A stretch of DNA of 26,908 nt from assembly GCA_035707965.1 (NCBI GenBank), contig DASSTJ010000009.1, positions 1-26,908 of the forward strand, in the 5' to 3' direction. This DNA is from DASSTJ01 sp035707965 (GTDB lineage: Bacteria; Actinomycetota; Actinomycetes; Actinomycetales; Angustibacteraceae). Shown piece after piece: positions 14,585 through 22,814 of the stretch. Every line of letters starts with the position of its first letter. Within the stretch, counting starts at the first letter, position 1. The notes beneath the pieces were generated by a model. The model was not told where the DNA came from, did no database searches, and saw nothing but the letters and a program-made list of their open reading frames with translations. The position numbers were made by a program, and so were the translations under genes.

Positions 14585-15940
14585 ATGAGCCGGTCGTCCG
14601 ACGCGCCGACGGGCTCGGACCTCGCGCGGACCGTGACGTTGGTGGCGGTCGTGGTCGCCCTGGCGGCCGTGGCGGCCGTGCTCGTGCCCTGGAACGTGCT
14701 GGGCGCGGGTGCCCCGACGGTGAACCCCGCGCCGCGAGCCGACTTCACGGCGCAGCAGCTGGCGAACGAGGCGGCGTTCCACCGCCAGCTTCGTCCGTGG
14801 ACGTACGCCCGGCTCCTGGTGGCCGTCGTCGTCCCGCTGGTCCTCGGGCTCACGCCGCTCGGCGCGCGTCTGGTGCGCGCGACCACGCGATGGTTGCCGG
14901 GTCGCCTGCGGGACCGTGCCTGGGCCGTGCAGGTCGTGCTCGGCACGGCAGCTCTCACGCTCCTGACGCTGCTGCTCACGCTGCCGGAGTCGGTCGCCGC
15001 CGAACGCGTGCTGCGGCGGTACGGGTTGTCGACGCAGGACTGGTCCAGCTGGTCCGTCGACGCCTTGCGGGGCTGGGGGGTGTCGACCGTGGTGACGGCG
15101 GTCCTCCTGCTGGTGCTCGTCGGCCTCGCCCGGCGGTGGCGCCGCTGGTGGGTCGCCGGGGGGGCGCTGGCTGCCGTAGCCGTGGTGGCGGGTTCGTTCG
15201 TCTACCCGGTGGTCGTCGAGCCGCTCAGCAACACCTTCACGCCGATGCAGGCGGGTCCGCAGCGGCAGGACCTTCTCGACCTCGCAGCGCGTGACGGGGT
15301 GCGCGTCGACCAGGTGCTCGTCGCCGACGCGTCGCGACGCACCACCGCCGAGAACGCCTACGTCTCCGGGCTGGGTGACACCCGTCGCGTCGTCGTCTAC
15401 GACACCCTGCTGCGGGGGGCGTCACCACGAGAGGTGCAGCTCGTCGTCGCGCACGAGCTGGGGCACGTCAAGGCGCACGACGTGCGGCTCGGCACCACGC
15501 TCGGAGCGCTCGCTGCCGTTGCGGCCGTGCTCGCCCTGTCGTGGCTGCTCGACGAGCGCGGCAGAGGTCGTCGCGCGCTGCTCCGCCGGGCCGGCTCGAG
15601 CGGTGCTCGCGACCCGGGAGTGGTCGCGCTCGTGCTGGCGGTGGTCGCCGTGGGCTCGCTGGTCACCGCGCCCGCCTCCACCCTGGTCAGCCGCAGGATC
15701 GAGGCCAGGGCCGACGTCCACTCGCTCGACCTCACTCGCGACGTGGAGGGCTTCGCCCAGATGCAGCGCCGCCTCGCGGTCACGAACCTCAGCGACCTGC
15801 AGCCCGGGTGGTGGCGGACCGCTCTCTTCGCCACCCACCCGGCACCGCCCTGGCGCATCGCGATGGCCCGCGCGTGGGCGCAGCAGCACGGCCTGCCGGG
15901 TCCGCAGCCGGTGGCGGTCATGCCGTCACCGTCGCCCTAG
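14585..15940 (+). CDS. M48 family membrane metallopeptidase (Ste24-like)
   Basis: 451-aa integral membrane zinc protease resembling CAAX prenyl protease/Ste24. Hydrophobic segments occur near 17-40, 75-92, 115-135, 165-182 and 192-208, then the cytosolic-type catalytic block, then two more near 308-322 and 346-368. Catalytic motifs are HELGH (290-294) with third zinc ligand Glu373 in RRIEARAD; the block NAYVSGLGDTRRVVVYDTLL before HELGH is typical of the M48A group. Bacterial members probably degrade or mature membrane proteins. The ATG at 14585 is preferred; GTG 14549 would overlap the upstream gene. No strong ribosome site is seen. It ends 9 bp before pimB. Confidence 0.92.
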   Translation: MSRSSDAPTGSDLARTVTLVAVVVALAAVAAVLVPWNVLGAGAPTVNPAPRADFTAQQLANEAAFHRQLRPWTYARLLVAVVVPLVLGLTPLGARLVRATTRWLPGRLRDRAWAVQVVLGTAALTLLTLLLTLPESVAAERVLRRYGLSTQDWSSWSVDALRGWGVSTVVTAVLLLVLVGLARRWRRWWVAGGALAAVAVVAGSFVYPVVVEPLSNTFTPMQAGPQRQDLLDLAARDGVRVDQVLVADASRRTTAENAYVSGLGDTRRVVVYDTLLRGASPREVQLVVAHELGHVKAHDVRLGTTLGALAAVAAVLALSWLLDERGRGRRALLRRAGSSGARDPGVVALVLAVVAVGSLVTAPASTLVSRRIEARADVHSLDLTRDVEGFAQMQRRLAVTNLSDLQPGWWRTALFATHPAPPWRIAMARAWAQQHGLPGPQPVAVMPSPSP

Positions 15941-15949
15941 GCTCGGGTC

Positions 15950-17098
15950 ATGGGCCGAACCCTGATCGTCACGAACGACTTCCCGCCGCGCACCGGTGGC
16001 ATCGAGTCGTTCGTGCTGGCGATGGCGCAGCGTCTGCCCGACGACGTGGTGGTGCACACCGCCCGGCAGCAGGGCGACGCCGCTCACGACCGCACGTTGG
16101 GGTTCGAGGTCGTGCGTGATCCCTCCCGTCTCATGGTGCCCACTCCCGAGGTCAGCCGACGCAGTGCGGCGCTGGCACGGGCGCGCGGCTGCGACCAGGT
16201 CTGGTTCGGTGCGGCCGCCCCGCTGGGGCTCATGGCGAACCGGCTTCGCGGCGCGGGGGTCGAGCGCACGGTCGCGACAACGCACGGGCACGAGATCTGG
16301 TGGTCCAGCGTGCCGGGAGCCAGGCGCGCGCTGCGCGCGATCGGCGAGCGCAACGACGTCCTCACGTACCTGGGGGAGTACTGCCGCTCGCGCATCGAGC
16401 GCCCGCTGACGGCGGCGGCGCGGGCCCGCATGGTGCAGCTCACCCCCGGCGTCGACGACACGGTCTTCCGTCCGGGAAGCGGCGGTGACGAGGTGCGTCG
16501 GCAGTACGGGCTCGCCGACCGGCCGGTCGTCGTCTGCGTGTCGCGCATGGTGGCGCGCAAGGGTCAGGACGTGCTGGTGAAGGCGCTCCCGCAGATCCAG
16601 CGGTCCGTGCCGGGAGCGGCGCTGCTGCTCGTCGGAGACGGTCCCCACCGAGGCGAGGTCGAGAAGCTCGTGCGCTCCCACAGGCTCGAGAAAGACGTCG
16701 TCATCGCCGGGCGCGTGCCGTGGCAGGAGACGCCGGCCTACTACGACGCCGGTGACGTGTTCGCGATGCCTACGCGCACTCGGCTGCTGGGACTGGAGCC
16801 GGAGGCGCTCGGCATCTGCTACCTCGAAGCAGCGGCGACCGGGCTGCCCGTGGTGGCTGGGCGCTCGGGTGGCGCTCCGGACGCCGTGCTGGAGGGCGAG
16901 AACGGCTACGTCGTCGACGGCCGTTCCGTCGAGCAGGTGGCGGAGCGCTGCGCGGAGCTGCTGCTCGACCGCGGCCTGGCGGAGCGATTCGGCGCCCGGG
17001 GCCGGGCGTGGGTCGCAGAGCGCTGGCGCTGGGACGACCTGGCGCTACGCCTGCGCCGGATTCTCGCGGGGGAGCCGGTCGAGGACCTCGCCGCCTGA
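15950..17098 (+). CDS. pimB: PimB'-like GDP-mannose-dependent mannosyltransferase
   Basis: GT4-family GT-B enzyme, 382 aa, resembling PimB' (Rv2188c), which adds the second mannose (alpha-1,6) to phosphatidylinositol monomannoside on the inner face of the membrane. N-terminal domain: GG at 16-17 in RTGGIESF and THGHEIWW (111-118). C-terminal domain: SRMVARKGQD (198-207) with Arg203 and Lys204 for the nucleotide-sugar phosphates, and the EX7E pair Glu285/Glu293 in EPEALGICYLE. Its place beside a fadD15-like gene supports the name. The last 54 bp overlap the convergent membrane-protein gene. Another GT4 mannosyltransferase with a different acceptor is possible. Confidence 0.87.
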   Translation: MGRTLIVTNDFPPRTGGIESFVLAMAQRLPDDVVVHTARQQGDAAHDRTLGFEVVRDPSRLMVPTPEVSRRSAALARARGCDQVWFGAAAPLGLMANRLRGAGVERTVATTHGHEIWWSSVPGARRALRAIGERNDVLTYLGEYCRSRIERPLTAAARARMVQLTPGVDDTVFRPGSGGDEVRRQYGLADRPVVVCVSRMVARKGQDVLVKALPQIQRSVPGAALLLVGDGPHRGEVEKLVRSHRLEKDVVIAGRVPWQETPAYYDAGDVFAMPTRTRLLGLEPEALGICYLEAAATGLPVVAGRSGGAPDAVLEGENGYVVDGRSVEQVAERCAELLLDRGLAERFGARGRAWVAERWRWDDLALRLRRILAGEPVEDLAA

Positions 17099-18352
17099 GG
17101 CGGCGAGGCTCAGGGCCACGAGTCCGCCCACCAGCCAGTACTGGTTGTAGAAGCCCTGCTTGTTCACGAGCGTGGCGACGAGCAGGACCAGCGCGAGCCA
17201 CCCGAGCAGCTCGGTGAGGTCCGGCTGGCGGCGACGCACCGCGACGCACGCGGTGACGAGCACCGCCAGGACGACAAGCCCGGTCAGCCAGAACGGGGGT
17301 GTCCAGCCCAGCTCGTGGCGGGCAGCGAGGTAGAGCGTGTTCGCGAACCGGATCGGGTGGAAGCCGACGAGCAGCGAGACGGTGTCGTGCCACATCGCTG
17401 CCGGGTCCGCGACGAACCAGGGCAGCACGAGGACGCCGCTGAGGCCGGCGGTCGCCACCACGCGGCGCCAGCCGAAGGCCTGCCAGCAGGCGAGGACCGG
17501 CAGGAGGACGGCGAGGTGCTGCTTGCTCGCGCAGCCGACGGCCAGTGGGACGACGGCCCACCAGGCGTGGCCGCGCCGCACGAGCAGCGCCCACCCCGCG
17601 ATCGCGGCGAGAAGCATGGGCTCGGTCCAGGCCTGCTCGGACTGCGTGATGGTCCCCGGGGCCACCGCGAGCAGGGTGACCGCGGTGAGGGCTCCACGTC
17701 GTCCGCGCCCGAGGGCTGCCATGCAGGCCAGCGCCACCACGGCCAGTAGCAGGAGCGCCCACCGGACGTCGCCGACGAGCCAGCGAGCGGGGGCCACGAG
17801 GACCGCTGTCCACGGCAGGTAGGTGAACGCGTCCTGGATGCCGGGGGAGTCGTGCCAGGTCATCGTGTACATGTTCTGGCCGCGGGCGAGTCCGTCCGAG
17901 GCCTGCTGCAACGTCACCCAGACGTCGATCCGGGGAGCGCGGTCGAGCAGGATCGCGGCTGCCGACCCGGCGATGAACGTGAGGACGGCGATCGCTGCCG
18001 CGACGGCCCGTGGCTGGGGCCGCGCGCGTCGTCCGTCCGGGAGGGCGAGAGCCGCCGCCGCGAGGACGCAGCCGACCGCCGTGACGTGCGCGAGTGCACG
18101 CCGCTCTCCGGGGGTGGTGTAGCTGAAGAACGGCACGGCCTCGGTGACGAGCGCGCACGAGAGCAGCCCGGCGGCCAGCAGGCCGCGAGGGACGGCCGGT
18201 GGGCGCCACCCGCGCACGAGCGCCGTACCCAGCAGCACGGCGGCTGCCGTGACGACGACGACGATGCCCAGGCGGTAGCGGACGACGCTCCACTGCAGGG
18301 CAGTGAAGTACCCGACCCAGACCGTCAGAAGGAGCGCAGAGGCAGCGGACAC
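17045..18352 (-). CDS. Polytopic GT-C-like membrane glycosyltransferase (putative)
   Basis: 435 aa with roughly 10-12 hydrophobic helices. The pattern fits polyprenyl-phosphate-sugar GT-C enzymes such as GT87: an Asp-bearing loop after a helix (Asp143 in RIDVWVTLQQ), then a GQNMYTMTW loop and FTYLPW before the next helix, SEQAWTEPML, and ASKQH (Lys277). Mycobacterial Rv2181, an alpha-1,2-mannosyltransferase of GT87, lies in the same chromosomal neighbourhood, so a role in mannan or glycolipid synthesis is a fair guess but not shown. GTG start at 18352 is 2 bp after the fadD stop, so the two are co-transcribed. Its 3' end overlaps pimB by 54 bp. Confidence 0.75.
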   Translation of the reverse strand: MSAASALLLTVWVGYFTALQWSVVRYRLGIVVVVTAAAVLLGTALVRGWRPPAVPRGLLAAGLLSCALVTEAVPFFSYTTPGERRALAHVTAVGCVLAAAALALPDGRRARPQPRAVAAAIAVLTFIAGSAAAILLDRAPRIDVWVTLQQASDGLARGQNMYTMTWHDSPGIQDAFTYLPWTAVLVAPARWLVGDVRWALLLLAVVALACMAALGRGRRGALTAVTLLAVAPGTITQSEQAWTEPMLLAAIAGWALLVRRGHAWWAVVPLAVGCASKQHLAVLLPVLACWQAFGWRRVVATAGLSGVLVLPWFVADPAAMWHDTVSLLVGFHPIRFANTLYLAARHELGWTPPFWLTGLVVLAVLVTACVAVRRRQPDLTELLGWLALVLLVATLVNKQGFYNQYWLVGGLVALSLAASGGEVLDRLPRENPAQA

Positions 18353-18354
18353 CG

Positions 18355-20139
18355 TCAGCGGTAGAGCTCTTCGACCTGCTCGCCGAAGTCCTTCATGACG
18401 ACGTTGCGCTTCAGCTTGAGCGACGGCGTCAGGTGCCCGGACTCCTCCGTGAAGTCGACGAGCAGGATGCGGAACTTGCGGATGGACTCCGCCTTGCTCA
18501 CGGCGGCGTTCGCGTCGTCGACCGCCTGCTGCAGCTCGGCCTGGACCTCGGGGTCGTCGACGGCCTGCTCGACCGTCAGGCCCGCCTTGCCACGGTTGGC
18601 AGCCCAGGTGGGCAGCATCTCGGCGTCGAGCGTGATGAGGGCCCCGATGAACGGCTTGCCGTCGCCGACGACGAGCGCCTGGGAGACCAGGGCGTGGGCG
18701 CGGATGCGGTCCTCCAGGACGCTGGGGGCGACGTTCTTGCCGCCCGCGGTCACGATGATCTCCTTCTTGCGTCCGGTGATGCGGAGGAAGCCGTCGTCGT
18801 CGAGCTCGCCGAGGTCACCGGTGCGGAACCAGCCGTCCTGCACGGCGTCCGCGGTCGCCTGGGCGTTGTTCCAGTAGCCGAGCAGCACGTTGTGGCCCTT
18901 GATGAGCACCTCGCCGTCCTCGGCGACGCGTACGGAGACCCCTGGCAGCGGCTGGCCGACGGTGCCGACCTTGATCGCGTCCGGCCGGTTCACCGTGGCC
19001 GGTGCCGTCGTCTCCGTCAGCCCGTAGCCCTCGAGGACCGTGATGCCGGCCCCGCGGAAGAAGTGGCCGAGCCGGGCGCCGAGCGGTGCCCCGCCGGACA
19101 CGGCGTACTGGACCTTGCCCCCGAGCCGCACCCGCAGCTTGCTGTAGACGAGCTTGTCGAAGAGGGCGTGGCGCGCCTTCAGCCACAGACCGGCGCCGCC
19201 GGCGTCCTGCGCCTCGCTCCAGGCGATCGCCGTGTCGGCCGCGATGCGGAAGATGCGACCCTTGCCGTCGGCCTCGGCGGTCTGCTCCGCGGAGTTGTAG
19301 ATCTTCTCGAACACTCGGGGGACGGAGAGCACGAAGGTCGGCTGGAACGCGGCCAGGTCGGGCAGGAGGTTCTTCACGTTGGCGGTGTGCCCCATGCGGG
19401 CACCGGCGGTGATGGCCAGCACCTGGATGAACCTGGCGAACACGTGGGCGAGCGGCAGGAACAGCAGCGTCGACGCGCCCTCCGCGCTCACCACCTCGCC
19501 CAGCCGCGCCACCGTGTTGTCGGCGAGCGCCATGAAGTTGGCGTGGGTCAGCTCGCAGCCCTTCGGGCGCCCTGTCGTGCCCGACGTGTAGATCAGCGTC
19601 GCCACGTCACCCGGCTGCGCGACGGCGCGCCGGGTGTCCAGGTCGGCGTCGCTGACCTCCGCACCGGCCTTGGCCAGGTCGCCGAGGCCGCCGGCGTCGA
19701 GCTGCCAGACGTCGGTGAGCAGCGGCAGCTGGTCGCGCACGGAGCTCACAGCGGCGGCGTGAGCGGGGGTCTCGACCACGCACGCGACCGACCCGGAGTC
19801 GCTGAGGATCCACGCGATCTGCTCGGCCGACGAGGTCTCGTAGATCGGCACGGTGACGGCACCGGCCGTCCAGATCGCGAAGTCGACGACCGTCCACTCG
19901 TAGCGCGTGCGGGACATGAGACCGACGCGGTCGCCGGGCTCGACGCCCGCCGCCATCAGGCCACGGGCCACCTCGTCGACGTCCTTCTTGAACTGGGCCG
20001 CGGTCACGTCGTGCCAGCCATCGCCGACCGGACGGCTGAAGAGCACCTGGTCCGGCTGGGCAGCCTTGGTCACGACGAGGGACGCCAGGTTGCCCTGCGT
20101 CGGTTCCGGGACCAGCACGGGGACGGAGAACTCGAGCAC
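18355..20139 (-). CDS. fadD15: Long-chain acyl-CoA synthetase (FadD15-like)
   Basis: 594-aa ANL-superfamily enzyme that activates long-chain fatty acids with ATP and CoA; normal length. Motifs in order: YTSGTTGRPKG (184-194, phosphate loop), SGGAPL (348-353), YGLTETT (372-378), RTGDLGE (439-445) and the hinge GRKKEIIVTAGGKNV (456-470) with the adenylation Lys expected near the C-terminus. The GTG at 20139 has an excellent GAGGAGG site 7 nt upstream. It leads a two-gene unit with the GT-C-like protein and diverges from the SRPBCC gene. A palindrome overlapping its probable -10 box suggests control by a regulator, perhaps TetR-type. Confidence 0.94.
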   Translation of the reverse strand: MLEFSVPVLVPEPTQGNLASLVVTKAAQPDQVLFSRPVGDGWHDVTAAQFKKDVDEVARGLMAAGVEPGDRVGLMSRTRYEWTVVDFAIWTAGAVTVPIYETSSAEQIAWILSDSGSVACVVETPAHAAAVSSVRDQLPLLTDVWQLDAGGLGDLAKAGAEVSDADLDTRRAVAQPGDVATLIYTSGTTGRPKGCELTHANFMALADNTVARLGEVVSAEGASTLLFLPLAHVFARFIQVLAITAGARMGHTANVKNLLPDLAAFQPTFVLSVPRVFEKIYNSAEQTAEADGKGRIFRIAADTAIAWSEAQDAGGAGLWLKARHALFDKLVYSKLRVRLGGKVQYAVSGGAPLGARLGHFFRGAGITVLEGYGLTETTAPATVNRPDAIKVGTVGQPLPGVSVRVAEDGEVLIKGHNVLLGYWNNAQATADAVQDGWFRTGDLGELDDDGFLRITGRKKEIIVTAGGKNVAPSVLEDRIRAHALVSQALVVGDGKPFIGALITLDAEMLPTWAANRGKAGLTVEQAVDDPEVQAELQQAVDDANAAVSKAESIRKFRILLVDFTEESGHLTPSLKLKRNVVMKDFGEQVEELYR

Positions 20140-20169
20140 GGTGGGGCCTCCTCGGGCGACGACCCTTCC

Positions 20170-20186
20170 AGCCTACCGAGCGGTAG
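20170..20186 (-). promoter_or_regulatory. Candidate fadD promoter with overlapping operator
   Basis: On the minus strand TAGGCT (20175-20170) is a TAnnnT -10 box, predicting a start near 20163 and a 24-nt leader with GAGGAGG. The perfect dyad CTACCG-AG-CGGTAG (20173-20186) overlaps its upstream edge. A repressor bound there would block RNA polymerase. No good -35 box is seen. Confidence 0.5.
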
Positions 20187-20228
20187 CCGCTGCCGGAGGC
20201 TTCGCGCGCGGTACGGCATGCTCGTGGT

Positions 20229-20624
20229 GTGGGCGTTCAGCTGCGGACCGTGGACCTGGTCGACGACACGTTCGTGGCGTGCGACCCGGCCGTGGTCGCC
20301 CGCCTCGTGGCCGAGCCCGGCCGGTGGCAGCGGTGGTGGCCGGGCCTGCGGCTGACGACGACGCGCGACCGTGGGCTCAAGGGTCGCCAGTGGGCCGTGC
20401 AGGGCGCCCTGGTGGGCACCGCCGAGATCTGGCTGGAGCCGTGGTGGGACGGCGTGCTGGTGCACTTCTACCTCCGGGGGGAGTCCCGCGAGCACGATCG
20501 GGCGCGTCAGGCCTGGGCGCAGGAGTGGAAGCGGCACGTGCACGCGCTGAAGGACGAGCTGGAGAGCGGTCGAGCCCCGGGTGGGCTCTCCGTCGCCGAC
20601 CCGGGAAGGAGCCCTGATGAGTGA
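20229..20624 (+). CDS. SRPBCC (polyketide cyclase-like) family protein
   Basis: 131 aa with the START/Bet v 1-like pattern: N-terminal strand (LRTVDLVDDTFVACD), two short helices with WQRWWPGL, central strands (TTTRDRGLKGRQWAV, GTAEIWLEPWWDGVLVHFYL) and a long C-terminal helix (about 85-112). Such folds bind lipids or other hydrophobic ligands; no catalytic residues can be named. From memory it corresponds to the Rv2185c/Rv2186c pair of mycobacteria, and a second SRPBCC gene follows at 21140. GTG 20229 is the only in-frame start near the divergent promoter region; no strong ribosome site is seen. The zinc-ribbon gene overlaps its end by 8 bp. Confidence 0.85.
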   Translation: MGVQLRTVDLVDDTFVACDPAVVARLVAEPGRWQRWWPGLRLTTTRDRGLKGRQWAVQGALVGTAEIWLEPWWDGVLVHFYLRGESREHDRARQAWAQEWKRHVHALKDELESGRAPGGLSVADPGRSPDE

Positions 20625-20982
20625 GCAGCGCACGGAGGACCTGCCGCCGGACTGCCCGTCGTGCGGAGCCACGGTGCGGTCCGACGTGCCCTGGTGCACC
20701 CAGTGCTACGCGCCGCTGCGCCCTCGCGAGTCGTCCCCCCAAGGCGGGTCGGACGGCGTCGACGACGACGCTACGGCTCGGCGCGCCCAGGACCCCGTCG
20801 AGGTCGAGCGCGTGGCCGAGCAGATGCTGGCCGAGCTCACGGCGTCCCGCAGCGAGGTGCAGGGCTGGGCGGCCCGGCTGCCGAGCTCCCCGGGGACGCG
20901 GATGGTCCTCCTTGCCGTCGTCATCGTCGTCGTCACGGCGCTGATCGTGCTGCTGATGTTCCTCGTCGGCTCGGCGCTGTAG
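20617..20982 (+). CDS. Small zinc-ribbon protein with C-terminal membrane anchor
   Basis: 121 aa. Cys13-x2-Cys16 and Cys27-x2-Cys30 (CPSC, CTQC) form a zinc ribbon, then a polar acidic linker, an amphipathic helix (about 55-80) and a single C-terminal helix (about 94-118). The anchor at the very end implies a cytosolic N-terminal ribbon (tail-anchored topology). The ATG at 20617 has AAGGAG about 7 nt upstream and overlaps the SRPBCC gene, so they are coupled. Function unknown. A tail-anchored substrate close to an ArsA/Get3-like ATPase gene is notable, but a link is only speculation. Confidence 0.82.
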   Translation: MSEQRTEDLPPDCPSCGATVRSDVPWCTQCYAPLRPRESSPQGGSDGVDDDATARRAQDPVEVERVAEQMLAELTASRSEVQGWAARLPSSPGTRMVLLAVVIVVVTALIVLLMFLVGSAL

Positions 20983-21017
20983 AGCGGACGGGCAAGCGTT
21001 CTCGCCGCCGTCCGGTA

Positions 21018-21023
21018 TACCCT
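21018..21023 (+). promoter_or_regulatory. Candidate -10 box for the SRPBCC/ArsA/ROK string
   Basis: TACCCT within GGTATACCCT fits TAnnnT and would start transcription near 21030, leaving a leader of about 110 nt rich in repeated CCGACC-like triplets before the ATG at 21140. There is no clear -35. Genes 21140-25247 run with overlaps or gaps of 1 bp at most, so this may drive all of them. Confidence 0.35.
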
Positions 21024-21139
21024 GCGGGCAGTCCGCCCCGACCGGCTGTCCGACCCGTTCGACCCACTGACTGACCGACCAGGCTGCGCCGCCTCATGTC
21101 TCTCGGTGCTGCTCCGACCACCGTGTGAGAGGTGTCCGC

Positions 21140-21586
21140 ATGGCCGACCGCACCGAGTCCCGGATCGTCGTCGACGCGACCCCGAGCGGCGTGCTCGACG
21201 TGATCGCGGACTTCGAGGCGTACCCCGACTGGGCGGGCGCGGTGAAGCAGGCCGAGGTCGAGAAGGAGTACGACGACGGCTGGCCGCAGCAGGTCCGGTT
21301 CGTGCTCGACGCCGGTGTCATCAAGGACACCTACAGCCTGGCCTACGAGTGGGACGTCGACGAGGACGGCACCGGCACGGTGACCTGGAGCCTCGTGCAG
21401 GCCGAGCAGCTGCTGCGTGGGCTCGACGGCAGCTATGCCCTGCGCGCGGTCGAGGGCGGCACCGAGGTGATCTACCAGCTCGCGGTCGACCTGCGCATCC
21501 CGATGCTGGGGCTTCTCAAGCGCAAGGCCGAGAAGGGGATCATCGAGACCGCGCTGGGTGAGCTCAAGAAGCGCGCCGAGGGGTGA
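21140..21586 (+). CDS. SRPBCC family protein (cyclase/dehydrase-like)
   Basis: 148 aa. It has the full cyclase/dehydrase pattern: MADRTESRIVVDATPSGVLDVIADFEAYPDWAGAV style N-terminus (strand plus helix with YPDW), middle strands including QVRFVLDAGVIKDTYSLAYEW, and a C-terminal helix from about 118. The ATG at 21140 is preferred over GTG 21125 because AGAGG lies about 7 nt upstream. It matches the mycobacterial Rv2185c-type gene beside an ArsA-like ATPase (from memory). Ligand unknown. The ATPase gene starts 1 bp after its stop. Confidence 0.9.
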   Translation: MADRTESRIVVDATPSGVLDVIADFEAYPDWAGAVKQAEVEKEYDDGWPQQVRFVLDAGVIKDTYSLAYEWDVDEDGTGTVTWSLVQAEQLLRGLDGSYALRAVEGGTEVIYQLAVDLRIPMLGLLKRKAEKGIIETALGELKKRAEG

Positions 21587-21587
21587 C

Positions 21588-22814
21588 GTGCGAGTCCTCC
21601 TGCTCGCCGGCAAGGGCGGTGCCGGCACCACGACCCTCGCCGCCGCTACGGCGGTCGCCACCGCGCGGTGCGGCGTCAAGAGCCTCCTGGTGTCCACGGG
21701 TGACGACTCGGCGTTCGCGGACGTCCTGAGCGGTCCTGCCCGTGGCCACGGCCCGCACGAGGTCGAGCCGGGGCTGTCCGTGCTGCCGGGTGCCGCGGCC
21801 GAGCAGCTCTCGCGCAGCTGGCCGACCCTCCGGAAGCACCTGAGCGGCCTGTTCGGTGGGCTGGACCTGCCCACGAGCGAGGCGCTCTCGCTGCTCGCGC
21901 TGCCCGGCGCCCGGGACGTGCTCTCGCTGCTCACGCTTCGCCAGCAGGTCGACGAAGGGCAGTGGGACCTGGTCATCGTGGACGGCGGGACGCACCTTCC
22001 GCGCCTGCTGAGCACGCCCGCGGCGCTGACCCGGCTCGTCGACCGGGTGTGGACGCCCGAGCGCCGGGCGGGGCTCGACGGTGGGTGCCCCGACCCCGCG
22101 CTCTCCGAGGCGACCGCTCGGCTCCGCGACGAGCTCGGCCAGGCGGTGGCCGTGCTCCGCGCGCGCACGACGTCCGTGCGCCTGGTGCTGACGCCGGACT
22201 CCGCCGGGCTGGCGTGGACGCGTCGCTCGCTCACGGCTCTGGGCCTCCAGGGGTACGGCGTCGACGGTGTGCTGGCCAACCGCGTGCTGCCGGGCGGAGG
22301 TGACGACCCCTGGCGCACCGGCCAGGTGGACGCGCAGAGCCGCGTGCTCGCCGAGGCCGAGGCGCTCGCCGCACCCCAGCTCGTGCGACGCCTGCCCTAC
22401 CTCACGAGGGAGCCGGCGGACGTCGACGAGCTGGCCGAGCTCGGGCGTCGTGTCGTGGCCGGCCCAGAGCGGGGTGCTGCCGTCGCCGCGGCTGTGGAGC
22501 AGCTGATGCGCCCGCTGCCCGAGAGCGCCCAGGCGGACGTGCGCCGCGACGGTGACGCCTACGACCTCGTGCTGACGGCGCCGCTGGTGCGCGCGTCGGA
22601 CCTCGACCTGCGGCGAGACGGCGACGAGCTGCGCGTGCGGGTGCACGGCGAGCAGCTCGTCGTGGTGCTGCTGCCATCGGTGCTGCGGCGCTGCCTGACG
22701 ACGGGCGCCACCGTCGCGGGTGGTCGCCTCGTCGTCCACTTCGTGCGCGACCCCCAGCAGTGGCCGGCGCCGCCCGCCGGCTCGACGTCGTCAGCGACCG
22801 AGGAGCAGCCGTGA
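21588..22814 (+). CDS. ArsA/Get3-like P-loop ATPase
   Basis: 408 aa. Deviant Walker A GKGGAGTTT (8-16) opens the protein, then STGDDSAFADVL (36-47) in place of the switch I STDPAHS-type motif, and a DGGTHLPRLL block (132-141) with Asp132. Residues about 310-390 resemble the HSP20-like C-terminal domain seen in bacterial ArsA homologues. The Met/Cys metalloid sites of arsenite-pump ArsA are not evident and no arsB/arsC is near, so arsenic resistance is unlikely. The Rv2184c-type homologue lies in the same order in mycobacteria. Role unknown, perhaps client or lipid-linked protein handling. GTG 21588 has GAGGGG upstream; the stop overlaps the next gene as GTGA. Confidence 0.88.
   Translation: MRVLLLAGKGGAGTTTLAAATAVATARCGVKSLLVSTGDDSAFADVLSGPARGHGPHEVEPGLSVLPGAAAEQLSRSWPTLRKHLSGLFGGLDLPTSEALSLLALPGARDVLSLLTLRQQVDEGQWDLVIVDGGTHLPRLLSTPAALTRLVDRVWTPERRAGLDGGCPDPALSEATARLRDELGQAVAVLRARTTSVRLVLTPDSAGLAWTRRSLTALGLQGYGVDGVLANRVLPGGGDDPWRTGQVDAQSRVLAEAEALAAPQLVRRLPYLTREPADVDELAELGRRVVAGPERGAAVAAAVEQLMRPLPESAQADVRRDGDAYDLVLTAPLVRASDLDLRRDGDELRVRVHGEQLVVVLLPSVLRRCLTTGATVAGGRLVVHFVRDPQQWPAPPAGSTSSATEEQP

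Noticed and set aside
12835..14979. Minus-strand frame of 714 aa opposite the peptidase genes
   Set aside because: Low-complexity Arg/Gly/Asp sequence, no domain, and two real metallopeptidases lie on the plus strand.
18433..20355. Plus-strand frame of 640 aa opposite fadD
   Set aside because: Complement shadow; fadD shows all ANL motifs and a strong ribosome site.
21588..22814. Arsenite-efflux ATPase
   Set aside because: Although ArsA-like, it lacks evident metalloid Cys sites and has no arsB, arsC or arsR nearby.
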